A stretch of DNA of 64,000 bases from Pseudomonas capeferrum (GTDB taxonomy: Bacteria > Pseudomonadota > Gammaproteobacteria > Pseudomonadales > Pseudomonadaceae). Position 1 is the first letter of the stretch, and every line of letters starts with the position of its first letter. The notes beneath the pieces were generated by a model, which was not told the origin of the DNA, made no database searches, and was given only the letters and a program-made list of their open reading frames with translations. This document shows positions 43,974 through 55,072 of the stretch, piece by piece. The position numbers and the translations under genes are program-made. The stretch is taken from assembly GCF_000731675.1 (NCBI RefSeq), contig NZ_JMIT01000003.1:788058-852057 (forward strand). The letters run 5' to 3'.

Positions 43974-44765
43974 TTAAGTTGTTTGTGCAGTGCGTGATGG
44001 ACGGCGCTGACGGCGCACCAGTTCCCCGGCCAGGGCCAGATAAGCCAGCGCACCACGCGACTGCTTGTCGTAGGCCAGGGCCGGCATGCCGAAGCTCGGG
44101 GCCTCGGCCAGGCGAATGTTGCGCGGGATGACCGTGTCGTACAGCTGCTCGCCGAAGTGCTCCTTGAGCTGGGCCGAAACATCGTTGTTCAGGCTCAGGC
44201 GCGGATCGAACATGGTCCGCAGCAGGCCTTCGATCTTCAGCTCCGGGTTCAGCCGGGCGGCAATGCGCTTGATGTTATCCACAAGGTCGCTGAGGCCTTC
44301 CAGTGCGTAGTACTCGCACTGCATGGGGATGATCACCCCATCGGAAGCCACCAACGCGTTGAGGGTCAGCATCGACAACGACGGCGGGCAGTCGATGAGA
44401 ATGAAGTCGTAGTTCTCGCGGATCGGCGCCAGGGCGTTGCGCAGGCGGCTTTCCTTGACCTGCATTTCCAGCAGCACCACTTCGGCGGCGGTCAGGTCAC
44501 GGTTGGCCGGCAACAGCTGGAAACCACCGTGCTCGGAGTAATGCATGGCCTGAGCCAGGTCACATTCCCCGATCAGCAAGTCGTATACCGAGTGCTCGAG
44601 CTCGTGCTTGTCGACACCGCTGCCCATGGTGGCGTTGCCTTGCGGATCGAGGTCGATCAGCAGCACACGACGTTTGGTCGCGGCCAGCGATGCCGCGAGA
44701 TTGATACAGGTGGTGGTCTTGCCCACACCACCTTTCTGGTTCGCGATTGCGAATACCTTAGCCAT
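43974..44765 (-). CDS. parA: Chromosome partitioning ATPase ParA/Soj
   Basis: Deviant Walker A ATPase that positions origins. The 263-residue protein has KGGVGKTT at residues 11-18, LLIDLDPQGNATMGSG and ILIDCPPSLSMLTLNAL. It is 9 bases upstream of parB. A perfect DnaA box lies at 44275-44283. The short N-terminus, without a helix-turn-helix, marks it as chromosomal type. Confidence 0.97.
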   Translation of the reverse strand: MAKVFAIANQKGGVGKTTTCINLAASLAATKRRVLLIDLDPQGNATMGSGVDKHELEHSVYDLLIGECDLAQAMHYSEHGGFQLLPANRDLTAAEVVLLEMQVKESRLRNALAPIRENYDFILIDCPPSLSMLTLNALVASDGVIIPMQCEYYALEGLSDLVDNIKRIAARLNPELKIEGLLRTMFDPRLSLNNDVSAQLKEHFGEQLYDTVIPRNIRLAEAPSFGMPALAYDKQSRGALAYLALAGELVRRQRRPSRTAQTT

Positions 44766-44783
44766 TGATGCGCGTGTTCCCAG

Positions 44784-45430
44784 TCATGCCTTGCGGCGCA
44801 GTATCAGCAGATGGCGCTGGCCCTGGCAACCTGGAACGGTCAGGGCCTGCTCGCTTTCCACTGTGAAGTCTGCGGGCAATGCTACCAGTTCATCGGCAGG
44901 ATGCAGCCCCTTCATTGCAAGCCATTGCGTCCCGGTGTCGCCCAGATGGCGGGTCCAGTTGGTGAAGTTCTCCATGCTGCTGAAGGCACGCGAGATGATT
45001 CCGCTGAACGGTTGCGCCGGTTTGAAGGCTTCAACCCGGCTGTGGATAACCTGCAGGTTGTCCAGCTTGAGCTCCATTTTCACCTGGGTCAGGAAGCGGG
45101 TCTTCTTGCCGTTGCTGTCCAGCACCGTCACCCGCTTGTGCGGGTGCAGGATAGCCAAGGGAATGCCCGGCATGCCACCCCCGCTGCCGACATCCAGCCA
45201 GTTATCGCGCTCGCTGTGGATAAACGACATGACGCTGAGGCTGTCGAGCAGGTGCCGGGAAACCATCTCGTCCGGATCGCGCACGGCAGTGAGGTTGTAG
45301 GCCTTGTTCCATTTGATCAACAGGGCCAGGTAGCCCAGTAGCATCGTGTGCTGCTGCGCGCTCAGCTCGATACCGAGCTGGCGCGCGCCTGTGGACAATT
45401 CTTCGGCGTGTTGCGGGGTGACCAGGGAAC

Positions 45431-45434
<4 letters not shown>
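44784..45434 (-). CDS. rsmG: 16S rRNA (guanine-527-N7)-methyltransferase RsmG
   Basis: Methylates G527 of 16S rRNA. The 216-residue protein has NLTAVRDPDEMVSRHLLDSL and the SAM motif WLDVGSGGGMPGIPLA. It starts with TTG at 45434, overlapping the mnmG stop in TTGA, with GGAG 8 bases upstream, so translation is coupled to mnmG. Perfect DnaA boxes lie at 45041-45049 and 45215-45223. Confidence 0.96.
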
Positions 45435-47326
<1,892 letters not shown>

Positions 47327-47794
47327 GCACCTCGTGCCTGTTTTTGCGAATAGAGAAGGTAAGCCGACAAGTATAGGGACTTACCCCCTTGCAAAGGAAC
47401 CGTTTGCGCAAAATTTGATCAGGCTGTGGATGAGTGGCAAACAACAGAAATCAAAGAATAAGAATTTAAAAAGCTTTGTTTTTATGTTTATTCTTATGCA
47501 CACACCTTTCTGTGGATAAGGTTACACAGGCCTTATCTGGCGCTGTGTACAGAGAAATTAAACCCTGTTATTCAAGTGCCATGAGGGCTATGGACAACGT
47601 CATTTAACCTGTGGATTAAATGCCTATTTACCCACAGGCCGGTTTTTCCTCAAGAAAAAGAGTGGGTTATCAAGAGACCTGAAGTTGGGTTATCCCCAGG
47701 GTACAGGCGCACCTATTTTCACCTGTGGATGAAAAAAACCAGGATCTGGACGGCCTTCTTGGCCAACGCACAGCCAGTGAGGTGACTGACGAGC
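47327..47794. other. Second origin-like intergenic region (mnmG-mnmE)
   Basis: About 470 non-coding bases between mnmG and the mnmE terminator. An AT-rich tract (about 47440-47500) includes ATTTAAAAAGCTTT (47464-47477), identical to 14 bases in oriC. It is followed by DnaA boxes at 47494-47502 (TTATGCACA form) and 47511-47519 (perfect), and one-mismatch boxes near 47424, 47612, 47632 and 47720. This layout is origin-like, and I recall early work on P. putida noting DnaA boxes in this gap. The mnmG promoter (TATACT on the minus strand near 47373) must also lie here. Confidence 0.65.
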
Positions 47795-47821
47795 AAAAAA
47801 AAACCGCTCCCGAAGGAGCGG
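47795..47821 (-). terminator. Intrinsic terminator of mnmE
   Basis: On the minus strand CCGCTCC, a TTCG tetraloop and GGAGCGG are followed by nine T residues. It lies 36 bases after the mnmE stop. Confidence 0.92.
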
Positions 47822-47857
47822 CCTGGTGTCGCCAATGGCCTTGTGAAGGCCTGTGGA

Positions 47858-49228
47858 TTACTTGCCGATGCAGAAACTGGAGAAGATACGCCCCAGCAGG
47901 TCATCCGAGCTGAACGCCCCTGTGATCTCTCCCAGGGCGTGCTGAGCCTGGCGCAGGTCCTCTGCCAGCAGTTCACCGGCGCCAGCCAGGGTCAGCTGCG
48001 CACGGCCATGCTCCAGGTGATCGCTGGCCTGGCGCAGGGCATCCAAGTGGCGCCGGCGGGCACTGAAACCGCTCTCTGCAGTCTGTTCGTAGCCCATGCA
48101 GGCCTTGAGGTGGTCACGCAGCAGCTGCAAGCCGCTATCGTCATCCTTGGCGCTGAGGGTGATAGTCACATGGCCGTCGTCACACTGCTCCAGGCCCACG
48201 GGTTCACCGCTGAGGTCGGCCTTGTTACGGATCAACGTGACGTTGCCAGGGTCCGGGCGCTGATCGAGGAACTCCGGCCAGAGGGCGAAGGGATCGCTGG
48301 CTTCGGGTGCCGTGGAGTCGACCACCAGCAATACACGATCAGCTTCGCCAATGGCCTTGAGCGCCCGCTCGACACCTATCTTTTCCACATGGTCATCGGT
48401 ATCACGCAGGCCTGCGGTGTCCACCACGTGCAACGGCATGCCGTCGATGTGGATATGTTCACGCAGGATATCCCGGGTGGTGCCGGCGATGTCGGTGACG
48501 ATGGCCGCTTCGCGACCGGCAAGGCGGTTCAGCAGGCTGGATTTACCCGCATTCGGGCGGCCGGCGATCACCACCGTCATACCATCGCGCAGCAGCGCGC
48601 CCTGCCCGGCTTCGCGTTGTACTGTGGACAACTCGCTGCGCACGGTATCCAGCATCGACAGCACGTGGCCATCGGCGAGGAAGTCGATCTCCTCCTCCGG
48701 GAAGTCGATCGCCGCCTCCACGTAGATGCGCAAGGCGATCAGCGCCTCGGTGAGGCTGTGCACACGCTTGGAGAACTCCCCCTGCAGCGAGCGCAAGGCA
48801 TTGCGCGCCGCCTGGCTGGAGCTGGCCTCGATAAGGTCGGCGATCGCCTCGGCTTGTGCCAGGTCGAGCTTGTCGTTGAGAAACGCACGCTCGCTGAACT
48901 CACCCGGGCGGGCCAGCCGGCAACCGAGTTGTACACAGCGCTGCAGCAGCATGTCCAGGACCACAGGCCCGCCATGCCCCTGGAGCTCGAGCACATCTTC
49001 ACCGGTGAACGAGTTGGGCCCTGGGAAGTACAAGGCGATGCCTTCGTCCAGCACCAGGCCCTGGTCATCGCGAAACGGCCCGTAATGGGCGTGGCGAGGC
49101 GTCAGGGTACGGCCGGTGATGAGCTGGCCTGCCTGGGCAGCCAACGGGCCGGACAACCTGACAATGCCCACGCCTCCGCGGCCCTGGGCGGTAGCGATGG
49201 CGGCGATGGTCTCACGCACAGTGTTCAT
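47858..49228 (-). CDS. mnmE: tRNA modification GTPase MnmE (TrmE)
   Basis: Partner of MnmG in wobble-uridine modification. The 456-residue protein has an N-terminal folate-binding domain (TIAAIATAQGRGGVGIVRLSG), a G domain (about 215-375) with GRPNAGKSSLLN, DIAGTTRD and DTAGLRDTDD, and the invariant C-terminal FCIGK with the catalytic cysteine. Confidence 0.97.
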   Translation of the reverse strand: MNTVRETIAAIATAQGRGGVGIVRLSGPLAAQAGQLITGRTLTPRHAHYGPFRDDQGLVLDEGIALYFPGPNSFTGEDVLELQGHGGPVVLDMLLQRCVQLGCRLARPGEFSERAFLNDKLDLAQAEAIADLIEASSSQAARNALRSLQGEFSKRVHSLTEALIALRIYVEAAIDFPEEEIDFLADGHVLSMLDTVRSELSTVQREAGQGALLRDGMTVVIAGRPNAGKSSLLNRLAGREAAIVTDIAGTTRDILREHIHIDGMPLHVVDTAGLRDTDDHVEKIGVERALKAIGEADRVLLVVDSTAPEASDPFALWPEFLDQRPDPGNVTLIRNKADLSGEPVGLEQCDDGHVTITLSAKDDDSGLQLLRDHLKACMGYEQTAESGFSARRRHLDALRQASDHLEHGRAQLTLAGAGELLAEDLRQAQHALGEITGAFSSDDLLGRIFSSFCIGK

Positions 49229-49264
49229 GCTCGAAAGCCTCTACGACAAAAAACGACAGATAGC

Positions 49265-49291
49265 AAAAACGCCCCACTAGGGGGCGTTTTT
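49265..49291. terminator. Bidirectional terminator between yidC and mnmE
   Basis: ACGCCCC and GGGGCGT pair around ACTAG, with an A-run on the left and a T-run on the right, so it can work on either strand. It terminates yidC transcription 20 bases after its stop. Confidence 0.8.
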
Positions 49292-49311
49292 ATTCACAGA
49301 CTAGCAGCCCG

Positions 49312-50994
49312 TCAAGCAGCAGCTTTCTTGCTCGCTGCTTCGATACGGCGGGTGATGTACCACTGCTGGGAAATCGACAAGCAGTTGTTCACAACCCAGT
49401 ACAGCACCAGACCAGCCGGGAACCACAGGAAGAAGAAGGTGAAGATGATTGGCATCATTTTCATGACCTTCGCCTGCATCGGGTCCGGCGGCGTCGGGTT
49501 CAGACGCTGCTGAATGAACATGGTGGCGCCCATGATGATAGGCAGGATGAAGAACGGATCCTTGATCGACAGGTCAGTGATCCACAGCATCCATGGGGCC
49601 TGGCGCATCTCGACGCTTTCCAGCAGTACCCAGTACAGGGCCAGGAATACCGGCATCTGAACCAGGATCGGCAAGCAGCCACCCAGCGGGTTGATCTTCT
49701 CTTTCTTGTACAGCTCCATCATCGCCTGGGACATCTTCTGGCGATCATCGCCGAAGCGTTCCTTCAGCGCGGCAAGCTTTGGCGCCACGGCACGCATGCG
49801 CGCCATCGAGCGGTAGCTGGCAGCCGACAGCGGGAAGAACAGGCCTTTGATGAGCATGGTCAGCACGATGATCGACCAGCCCCAGTTACCCAGCAGGCTG
49901 TGGATATGTTGCAGCAGCCAGAAGATCGGCTGGGCAATGAACCACAGGAAGCCGTAGTCGACGGTCAGTTCCAGGCCTGGGGACAACTCCTTGAGCTTGG
50001 ATTGGATCTTCGGGCCGGCGTACAGCATGGCGCTGGTTTCGACCTTGCCGCCAGCAGGGACGCTGATGGCCGGGCCGGTGTAACCGATGATGTAGTTGCC
50101 TTGGCTGTCCTTGCGGGTCTGGACAACGTTGTTGTCAGACTTGGCCGGGATCCAGGCGGTTACGAAGTAGTGCTGCAGCCAGGCGACCCAGCCGCCGGAC
50201 ACATTTTCTTTCAAACTACCTTTGTCGATGTCTTTCATCGACACTTTCTTGTACGGCTCGGCAGCTGTCCACAGGGCGGCGCCCAGGTAGGTGGCGGTGC
50301 CGGTTGCCGTGCTCGAAGACGGATCGCCACTGGCGTCACGCTTGAGCTGGGCAAACATGTTGCCGCTCCAGGGCTGTGCGCTCTGGTTGTCGATCAGGTA
50401 GCTGACAGTCAGGTCGTACTCACCGCGCTTGAAGCTGAAGCGCTTGATGTAGTTCACACCGTTGTCGCTGAACTTCAGGTCGACCACCAGTTGTTCCTGG
50501 CCATCGGCCAGCTGGTAGCTGCGCTGCTCGGCCGCGTACAGCGGGCGACCAGTGGAACGGGCGTCCGGGCCGTTGGCGCCGGTCAGGCCGCTCTGGGCCA
50601 GGTACACACGCTCGCCGCCATTGTCGAACAGCTGGAACGGAATGTTCGGGTGGTCCTGACGGCGTGGGTACTTCGGCAGGTTCAGCTGGACGATGTCACC
50701 ACCGACCGGGTCGATAGCCAGTTCCAGAACATCGGTCTTGACCCGGACCAGATCCTTGCTGAGTGCGACCGGTGCCAGTTCGGCAGGGCTCGATTCGGCG
50801 TTGGCGCTCGGTACATCGGCGCTGGCACCGTTGTTACCGGCCGGCACGCCATCGGGCAAGCCCGGAGCAACAGTGCTGGCAGCAGTATTCTGAGTCGGCA
50901 GGGCAGCTTGGCCGTAGTCATCGTTCCACTTCAGGACCATGACGTAGGACACGACTGCCAGCGCGGCGATCAGGATCGTGCGTTTAATATCCAT
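49312..50994 (-). CDS. yidC: Membrane protein insertase YidC
   Basis: Inserts and folds inner-membrane proteins, including Fo c. The 560-residue protein has an N-terminal membrane anchor (MDIKRTILIAALAVVSYVMV), a large periplasmic beta domain (about 60-340) and the five-helix core (WGWSIIVLTMLIKGLFFPLSAASYRSMARMR onward). ATG 50994 is the standard start; the longer frame overlaps yidD. Confidence 0.97.
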   Translation of the reverse strand: MDIKRTILIAALAVVSYVMVLKWNDDYGQAALPTQNTAASTVAPGLPDGVPAGNNGASADVPSANAESSPAELAPVALSKDLVRVKTDVLELAIDPVGGDIVQLNLPKYPRRQDHPNIPFQLFDNGGERVYLAQSGLTGANGPDARSTGRPLYAAEQRSYQLADGQEQLVVDLKFSDNGVNYIKRFSFKRGEYDLTVSYLIDNQSAQPWSGNMFAQLKRDASGDPSSSTATGTATYLGAALWTAAEPYKKVSMKDIDKGSLKENVSGGWVAWLQHYFVTAWIPAKSDNNVVQTRKDSQGNYIIGYTGPAISVPAGGKVETSAMLYAGPKIQSKLKELSPGLELTVDYGFLWFIAQPIFWLLQHIHSLLGNWGWSIIVLTMLIKGLFFPLSAASYRSMARMRAVAPKLAALKERFGDDRQKMSQAMMELYKKEKINPLGGCLPILVQMPVFLALYWVLLESVEMRQAPWMLWITDLSIKDPFFILPIIMGATMFIQQRLNPTPPDPMQAKVMKMMPIIFTFFFLWFPAGLVLYWVVNNCLSISQQWYITRRIEAASKKAAA

Positions 50995-50996
50995 GA

Positions 50997-51242
50997 TTAC
51001 TCGGCTATCGAAGAAGTTCGGGAGGAAGGAGCGGGTGGAACGGGGTCGAAACCGCCGTCGTTCCACGGATGACAACGCCCCAGGCGACGAACGGCCAGCC
51101 ACCCACCACGCCAGAGGCCATGGTTTTCGATGGCTTCGTAAGCGTAACAGGAGCAGCTGGGGAAGAAACGACAGTGATTGGCCATCAGTGGACTGATGGC
51201 ATAACGGTAAAACTGGATCGGAACGAGTGCCAGTTTACGCAT
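50997..51242 (-). CDS. yidD: Membrane protein insertion efficiency factor YidD
   Basis: A small (81-residue) membrane-associated protein aiding YidC insertion. The family core is complete: LVPIQFYRYAISPLMANHCRFFPSCSCYAYEAIENHG with its conserved cysteines, then WNDGGFDPVPP. It overlaps rnpA by 8 bases and ends 2 bases before yidC, so expression is coupled. Confidence 0.95.
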   Translation of the reverse strand: MRKLALVPIQFYRYAISPLMANHCRFFPSCSCYAYEAIENHGLWRGGWLAVRRLGRCHPWNDGGFDPVPPAPSSRTSSIAE

Positions 51243-51636
51243 CTTGGCTGTCTACCCCTGCGGAATCGGCGCTAACCGCTGGAGATGGCCGGCTGCGCGC
51301 CAGGCGTTTCCAGAGCTTGCCAAAGTGTTGATGCAATTCCGGGTTTTCTACCTCACCCAATCCCTTGCGCGCGACGATCACGATGTCCAGGCCAGCGAGT
51401 ATCTGCTGGTTCAGACGAAAGGAATCGCGCATCAAGCGCTTGAGGCGATTGCGTTGAACGGCGAGCTTGACGCTCTTCTTGCCAATCACCAGGCCAAGGC
51501 GTGGATGATCGAGGCCGTTCTCGCGAGCAAGGATCAGCAGGTTTTTCCCTGGAACCTTGCCGGTTGGGGAGTCGAAGACCGCTTTGAAATGTCGGGGTGT
51601 AAGCAGTCGCTTTTCCCGACTGAAGTCCTGACTCAC
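51235..51636 (-). CDS. rnpA: Ribonuclease P protein component
   Basis: Protein subunit of RNase P, which matures tRNA 5' ends. The 133-residue basic protein has FSREKRLLTPRHFKAVF, the RNR motif KLAVQRNRLKRLMRDSFR and DIVIVARKG. It probably starts at GTG 51636 (MVSQDF), 16 bases after rpmH. A GTG one codon upstream is equally possible, and the longer frame overlaps rpmH antiparallel codons and is rejected. Confidence 0.93.
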   Translation of the reverse strand: MSQDFSREKRLLTPRHFKAVFDSPTGKVPGKNLLILARENGLDHPRLGLVIGKKSVKLAVQRNRLKRLMRDSFRLNQQILAGLDIVIVARKGLGEVENPELHQHFGKLWKRLARSRPSPAVSADSAGVDSQDA

Positions 51637-51652
51637 CACCTGTGCCGAAAAA

Positions 51653-51787
51653 TCAAATGGCCAGACGCTTACGGCCTTTGGCACGACGACGCGACAGAAC
51701 AGCGCGGCCGTTCTTGGTAGCCATACGAGCACGGAAACCGTGAGTGCGCGCGCGCTTGATGGTGCTTGGTTGGAAAGTACGTTTCAT
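51653..51787 (-). CDS. rpmH: 50S ribosomal protein L34
   Basis: A 44-residue, very basic ribosomal protein, too short for automatic long-frame calling. The translation begins MKRTFQPSTIKRARTHGFRA and ends RRRAKGRKRLAI, the complete L34 family sequence. It is first in the rpmH-rnpA-yidD-yidC operon. Confidence 0.97.
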   Translation of the reverse strand: MKRTFQPSTIKRARTHGFRARMATKNGRAVLSRRRAKGRKRLAI

Positions 51788-51847
51788 GGCGTGTTACCTG
51801 GGTTTGTCGACGACGGCCGGGATGGCCCCCTTTTTAAGAGACCGGCG

Positions 51848-51876
51848 ATTCTAGAGAAAGCAAGGCAATAGGTCAA
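51848..51876 (-). promoter_or_regulatory. Sigma-70 promoter of rpmH
   Basis: On the minus strand TTGACC (-35) and TAGAAT (-10) are separated by exactly 17 bases, about 60 bases upstream of the rpmH start. Both hexamers are near-consensus. Confidence 0.8.
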
Positions 51877-51949
51877 TTTCCAACCAGTCATTCCTTATAG
51901 ACGGCGTGATGCGTTTGCTCGGCCAGCGGTTGCCCAGACACGAGCCATT

Positions 51950-52335
51950 CGGGATCCCCCCACCGTGGATAACATGATAAAAAAGAAGAGACATTTAAAA
52001 AGCTTTCTTAAAGAACTTATAAATCTTAAGTGGATAACTTTCTGTGGATAACATCCTACAGCCCAGAAAAATCGGGCTGTACAGAGTTTTGAAACCCTGT
52101 CGGTATCCGGTGCCGCGCTTGTGCTGCGCCTGCGTAGAATCTGTGTATAAAAACGCGCTTTATCCACAGTCGAATTATCCACAGATTTCGACCCAGGGTT
52201 GTGCATAGCCCTCAGGTACTGTTATCCACAGGGTTTATGCACAGCTGTATAAGGACGTTTTGGTCGATAAATGGCTGTTTTGCCATGACTCCTAACGTAT
52301 CCACATGTGGATAACTGATCGCTCGACCGGTACAA
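51950..52335. other. oriC: Chromosomal replication origin oriC
   Basis: The 596-base rpmH-dnaA gap holds an AT-rich unwinding region (about 51975-52030, including ATTTAAAAAGCTTT at 51994-52007) followed by a DnaA-box array. Perfect TTATCCACA boxes, either strand, lie at 52043, 52160, 52175, 52222 and 52306. TTATACACA and TTATGCACA forms lie at 52142 and 52235, and one-mismatch boxes near 51966, 52029 and 52297. Position between rpmH and dnaA is that of known Pseudomonas oriC. Confidence 0.93.
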
Positions 52336-52336
52336 T
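52308..52336 (+). promoter_or_regulatory. dnaA promoter overlapping a DnaA box
   Basis: TACAAT (-10, 52331-52336) lies 17 bases after TGGATA (52308-52313), a 4-of-6 match to the -35 hexamer. That -35 is inside the DnaA box at 52306-52314, itself half of the palindrome TATCCACATGTGGATA. DnaA autoregulation is the natural inference. Confidence 0.55.
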
Positions 52337-52383
52337 GGCGGTTTGCTTTTGCCTCATCCGGCTTTCAAACTCAGGGGATATCC

Positions 52384-53913
52384 GTGTCAGTGGAACTTTG
52401 GCAGCAGTGCGTGGAGCTTCTGCGCGATGAACTGCCTGCCCAGCAATTCAACACCTGGATCCGTCCGCTACAGGTCGAAGCCGAAGGCGACGAGTTGCGC
52501 GTCTATGCGCCTAACCGTTTCGTTCTCGATTGGGTCAATGAAAAGTACCTGGGTCGTCTGCTCGAACTGTTGGGTGAAAACGGCAGCGGCATTGCACCTG
52601 CCCTTTCCTTATTAATAGGCAGCCGTCGCAGTTCGGCGCCGCGTGCCGCCCCCAATGCGCCTGTCAGTGCCGCTGTGGCTGCTTCGCTGGCACAGACCCA
52701 GGTACACAAGGCTGCGCCCGCTGTTGTGTCGGCAGAACCTGCCGCTGCACCGGTAGAGCCTGTGCTGGTCAACGAGGTGGCTGAGCCGTCGTCGCGCGAC
52801 AGCTTCGATGCCATGGCCGAGCCTGCGCCGGTGCCGGCTACCAGCACCCGTACCGAACAGCGCACCGTTCAGGTTGAAGGCGCGCTCAAGCACACCAGTT
52901 ACCTGAACCGTACGTTCACCTTCGACACGTTCGTCGAAGGTAAGTCGAACCAGCTGGCGCGTGCGGCTGCCTGGCAGGTCGCCGACAACCCCAAGCATGG
53001 CTACAACCCGCTCTTCCTTTATGGCGGCGTCGGCCTGGGCAAAACCCACTTGATGCATGCTGTGGGTAACCACCTGCTGAAGAAAAACCCGAATGCCAAG
53101 GTGGTCTACCTGCACTCGGAGCGTTTCGTCGCCGACATGGTCAAGGCGCTGCAGCTCAATGCCATCAACGAATTCAAGCGCTTCTATCGCTCGGTCGATG
53201 CGCTGCTGATCGACGATATCCAGTTCTTCGCCCGCAAGGAGCGCTCGCAGGAAGAGTTTTTCCACACCTTCAACGCCCTGCTCGAGGGCGGCCAGCAGGT
53301 GATCCTCACCTCCGACCGCTACCCGAAAGAAATCGAAGGCCTGGAAGAACGCCTGAAGTCCCGCTTCGGCTGGGGCCTGACCGTTGCAGTCGAGCCGCCA
53401 GAGCTGGAAACCCGTGTGGCGATCCTGATGAAGAAGGCCGACCAGGCCAAAGTCGAGCTGCCGCATGACGCAGCCTTCTTCATTGCCCAGCGCATCCGGT
53501 CCAACGTCCGTGAACTTGAAGGTGCACTGAAGCGGGTAATTGCTCACTCGCACTTCATGGGCCGCGACATCACCATCGAACTGATTCGCGAATCGCTGAA
53601 GGATCTGCTGGCACTGCAGGACAAATTGGTCAGTGTGGATAACATCCAGCGCACCGTGGCCGAGTACTACAAGATCAAGATCTCCGATCTGTTGTCCAAA
53701 CGGCGCTCGCGCTCTGTCGCGCGCCCGCGCCAGGTGGCCATGGCCCTGTCGAAGGAGCTGACCAACCACAGTCTGCCGGAGATCGGCGACATGTTTGGTG
53801 GTCGCGACCACACGACCGTGCTGCACGCCTGCCGCAAGATCAACGAACTGAAGGAATCCGACGCGGACATCCGCGAGGACTACAAGAACCTGCTGCGGAC
53901 GCTGACGACCTGA
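52384..53913 (+). CDS. dnaA: Chromosomal replication initiator DnaA
   Basis: AAA+ initiator that binds DnaA boxes and opens oriC. The 509-residue protein has domain I (SVELWQQCVELLRDELPAQQFNTWI), a long Ala/Pro-rich domain II (about 85-165), the AAA+ core (GGVGLGKTHLMHAVGNH Walker A, LLIDDIQFF Walker B) and the C-terminal domain IV signature GGRDHTTVLHACRKI. It starts with GTG at 52384 behind AGGGGA. A DnaA box lies within the gene at 53634-53642. Confidence 0.98.
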   Translation: MSVELWQQCVELLRDELPAQQFNTWIRPLQVEAEGDELRVYAPNRFVLDWVNEKYLGRLLELLGENGSGIAPALSLLIGSRRSSAPRAAPNAPVSAAVAASLAQTQVHKAAPAVVSAEPAAAPVEPVLVNEVAEPSSRDSFDAMAEPAPVPATSTRTEQRTVQVEGALKHTSYLNRTFTFDTFVEGKSNQLARAAAWQVADNPKHGYNPLFLYGGVGLGKTHLMHAVGNHLLKKNPNAKVVYLHSERFVADMVKALQLNAINEFKRFYRSVDALLIDDIQFFARKERSQEEFFHTFNALLEGGQQVILTSDRYPKEIEGLEERLKSRFGWGLTVAVEPPELETRVAILMKKADQAKVELPHDAAFFIAQRIRSNVRELEGALKRVIAHSHFMGRDITIELIRESLKDLLALQDKLVSVDNIQRTVAEYYKIKISDLLSKRRSRSVARPRQVAMALSKELTNHSLPEIGDMFGGRDHTTVLHACRKINELKESDADIREDYKNLLRTLTT

Positions 53914-53953
53914 TGGCCGTCTGCGCAGCTAATTGAAGGCAAGGGACTAGACC

Positions 53954-55057
53954 ATGCATTTCACCATTCAACGCGAAGCCCTGTTGAAACCCCTGCAACT
54001 GGTCGCCGGTGTCGTCGAGCGCCGTCAGACCTTGCCGGTCCTGTCTAACGTATTGCTGGTTGTGCAAGGCCAGCAGCTGTCGTTGACCGGTACCGACCTG
54101 GAAGTCGAACTGGTAGGCCGCGTGCAACTCGAAGAGCCAGCCGAGCCTGGCGAAATCACTGTCCCGGCGCGCAAGCTGATGGACATCTGCAAAAGCCTGC
54201 CGAACGACGTCCTGATCGATATCAAGGTCGACGAGCAAAAACTGTTGGTCAAGGCCGGCCGCAGCCGCTTTACCCTGTCGACCCTGCCTGCCAATGACTT
54301 CCCGACTGTGGAAGAAGGCCCGGGCTCGCTGACCTGCAACCTGGAGCAGAGCAAGCTGCGCCGCCTGATCGAGCGCACCAGCTTCGCCATGGCCCAGCAA
54401 GATGTTCGCTACTACCTCAACGGCATGCTGCTGGAGGTATCGCGTAACACCCTGCGTGCGGTGTCTACCGATGGTCACCGCCTGGCACTGTGCTCGATGA
54501 GTGCACCCATCGAGCAGGATGATCGCCATCAGGTCATCGTGCCGCGCAAAGGTATCCTTGAGCTGGCGCGTCTGCTGACCGACCCTGAAGGCATGGTCAG
54601 TATCGTCCTGGGGCAGCACCATATCCGCGCGACCACCGGCGAATTCACCTTCACCTCCAAGCTGGTGGACGGCAAGTTCCCTGACTACGAGCGCGTATTG
54701 CCCAAGGGCGGCGACAAACTGGTGGTGGGTGATCGTCAGGCACTGCGTGAGGCCTTCAGCCGTACTGCCATCCTGTCCAACGAGAAGTACCGCGGTATTC
54801 GCCTGCAACTGGCCGCTGGCCAATTGAAGATTCAGGCCAATAACCCGGAACAGGAAGAAGCTGAAGAAGAAATCAGCGTCGACTATAACGGCAGCGCGCT
54901 GGAAATCGGCTTCAACGTCAGCTACCTGCTGGACGTGCTGGGCGTCATGACAACCGAGCAGGTGCGTCTGATTCTGTCCGACTCCAACAGCAGTGCGCTG
55001 CTGCAGGAGGCTGGCAATGATGATTCGTCCTACGTTGTCATGCCAATGCGTCTGTAA
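53954..55057 (+). CDS. dnaN: DNA polymerase III beta sliding clamp
   Basis: Ring-shaped processivity clamp. The 367-residue protein has MHFTIQREALLKPLQLVAGVVERRQTLPVLSNVLL and the C-terminal VMPMRL typical of DnaN. It follows dnaA by 40 bases and is probably co-transcribed. Confidence 0.98.
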   Translation: MHFTIQREALLKPLQLVAGVVERRQTLPVLSNVLLVVQGQQLSLTGTDLEVELVGRVQLEEPAEPGEITVPARKLMDICKSLPNDVLIDIKVDEQKLLVKAGRSRFTLSTLPANDFPTVEEGPGSLTCNLEQSKLRRLIERTSFAMAQQDVRYYLNGMLLEVSRNTLRAVSTDGHRLALCSMSAPIEQDDRHQVIVPRKGILELARLLTDPEGMVSIVLGQHHIRATTGEFTFTSKLVDGKFPDYERVLPKGGDKLVVGDRQALREAFSRTAILSNEKYRGIRLQLAAGQLKIQANNPEQEEAEEEISVDYNGSALEIGFNVSYLLDVLGVMTTEQVRLILSDSNSSALLQEAGNDDSSYVVMPMRL

Positions 55058-55072
55058 CCTGTAGCAGAGCGA

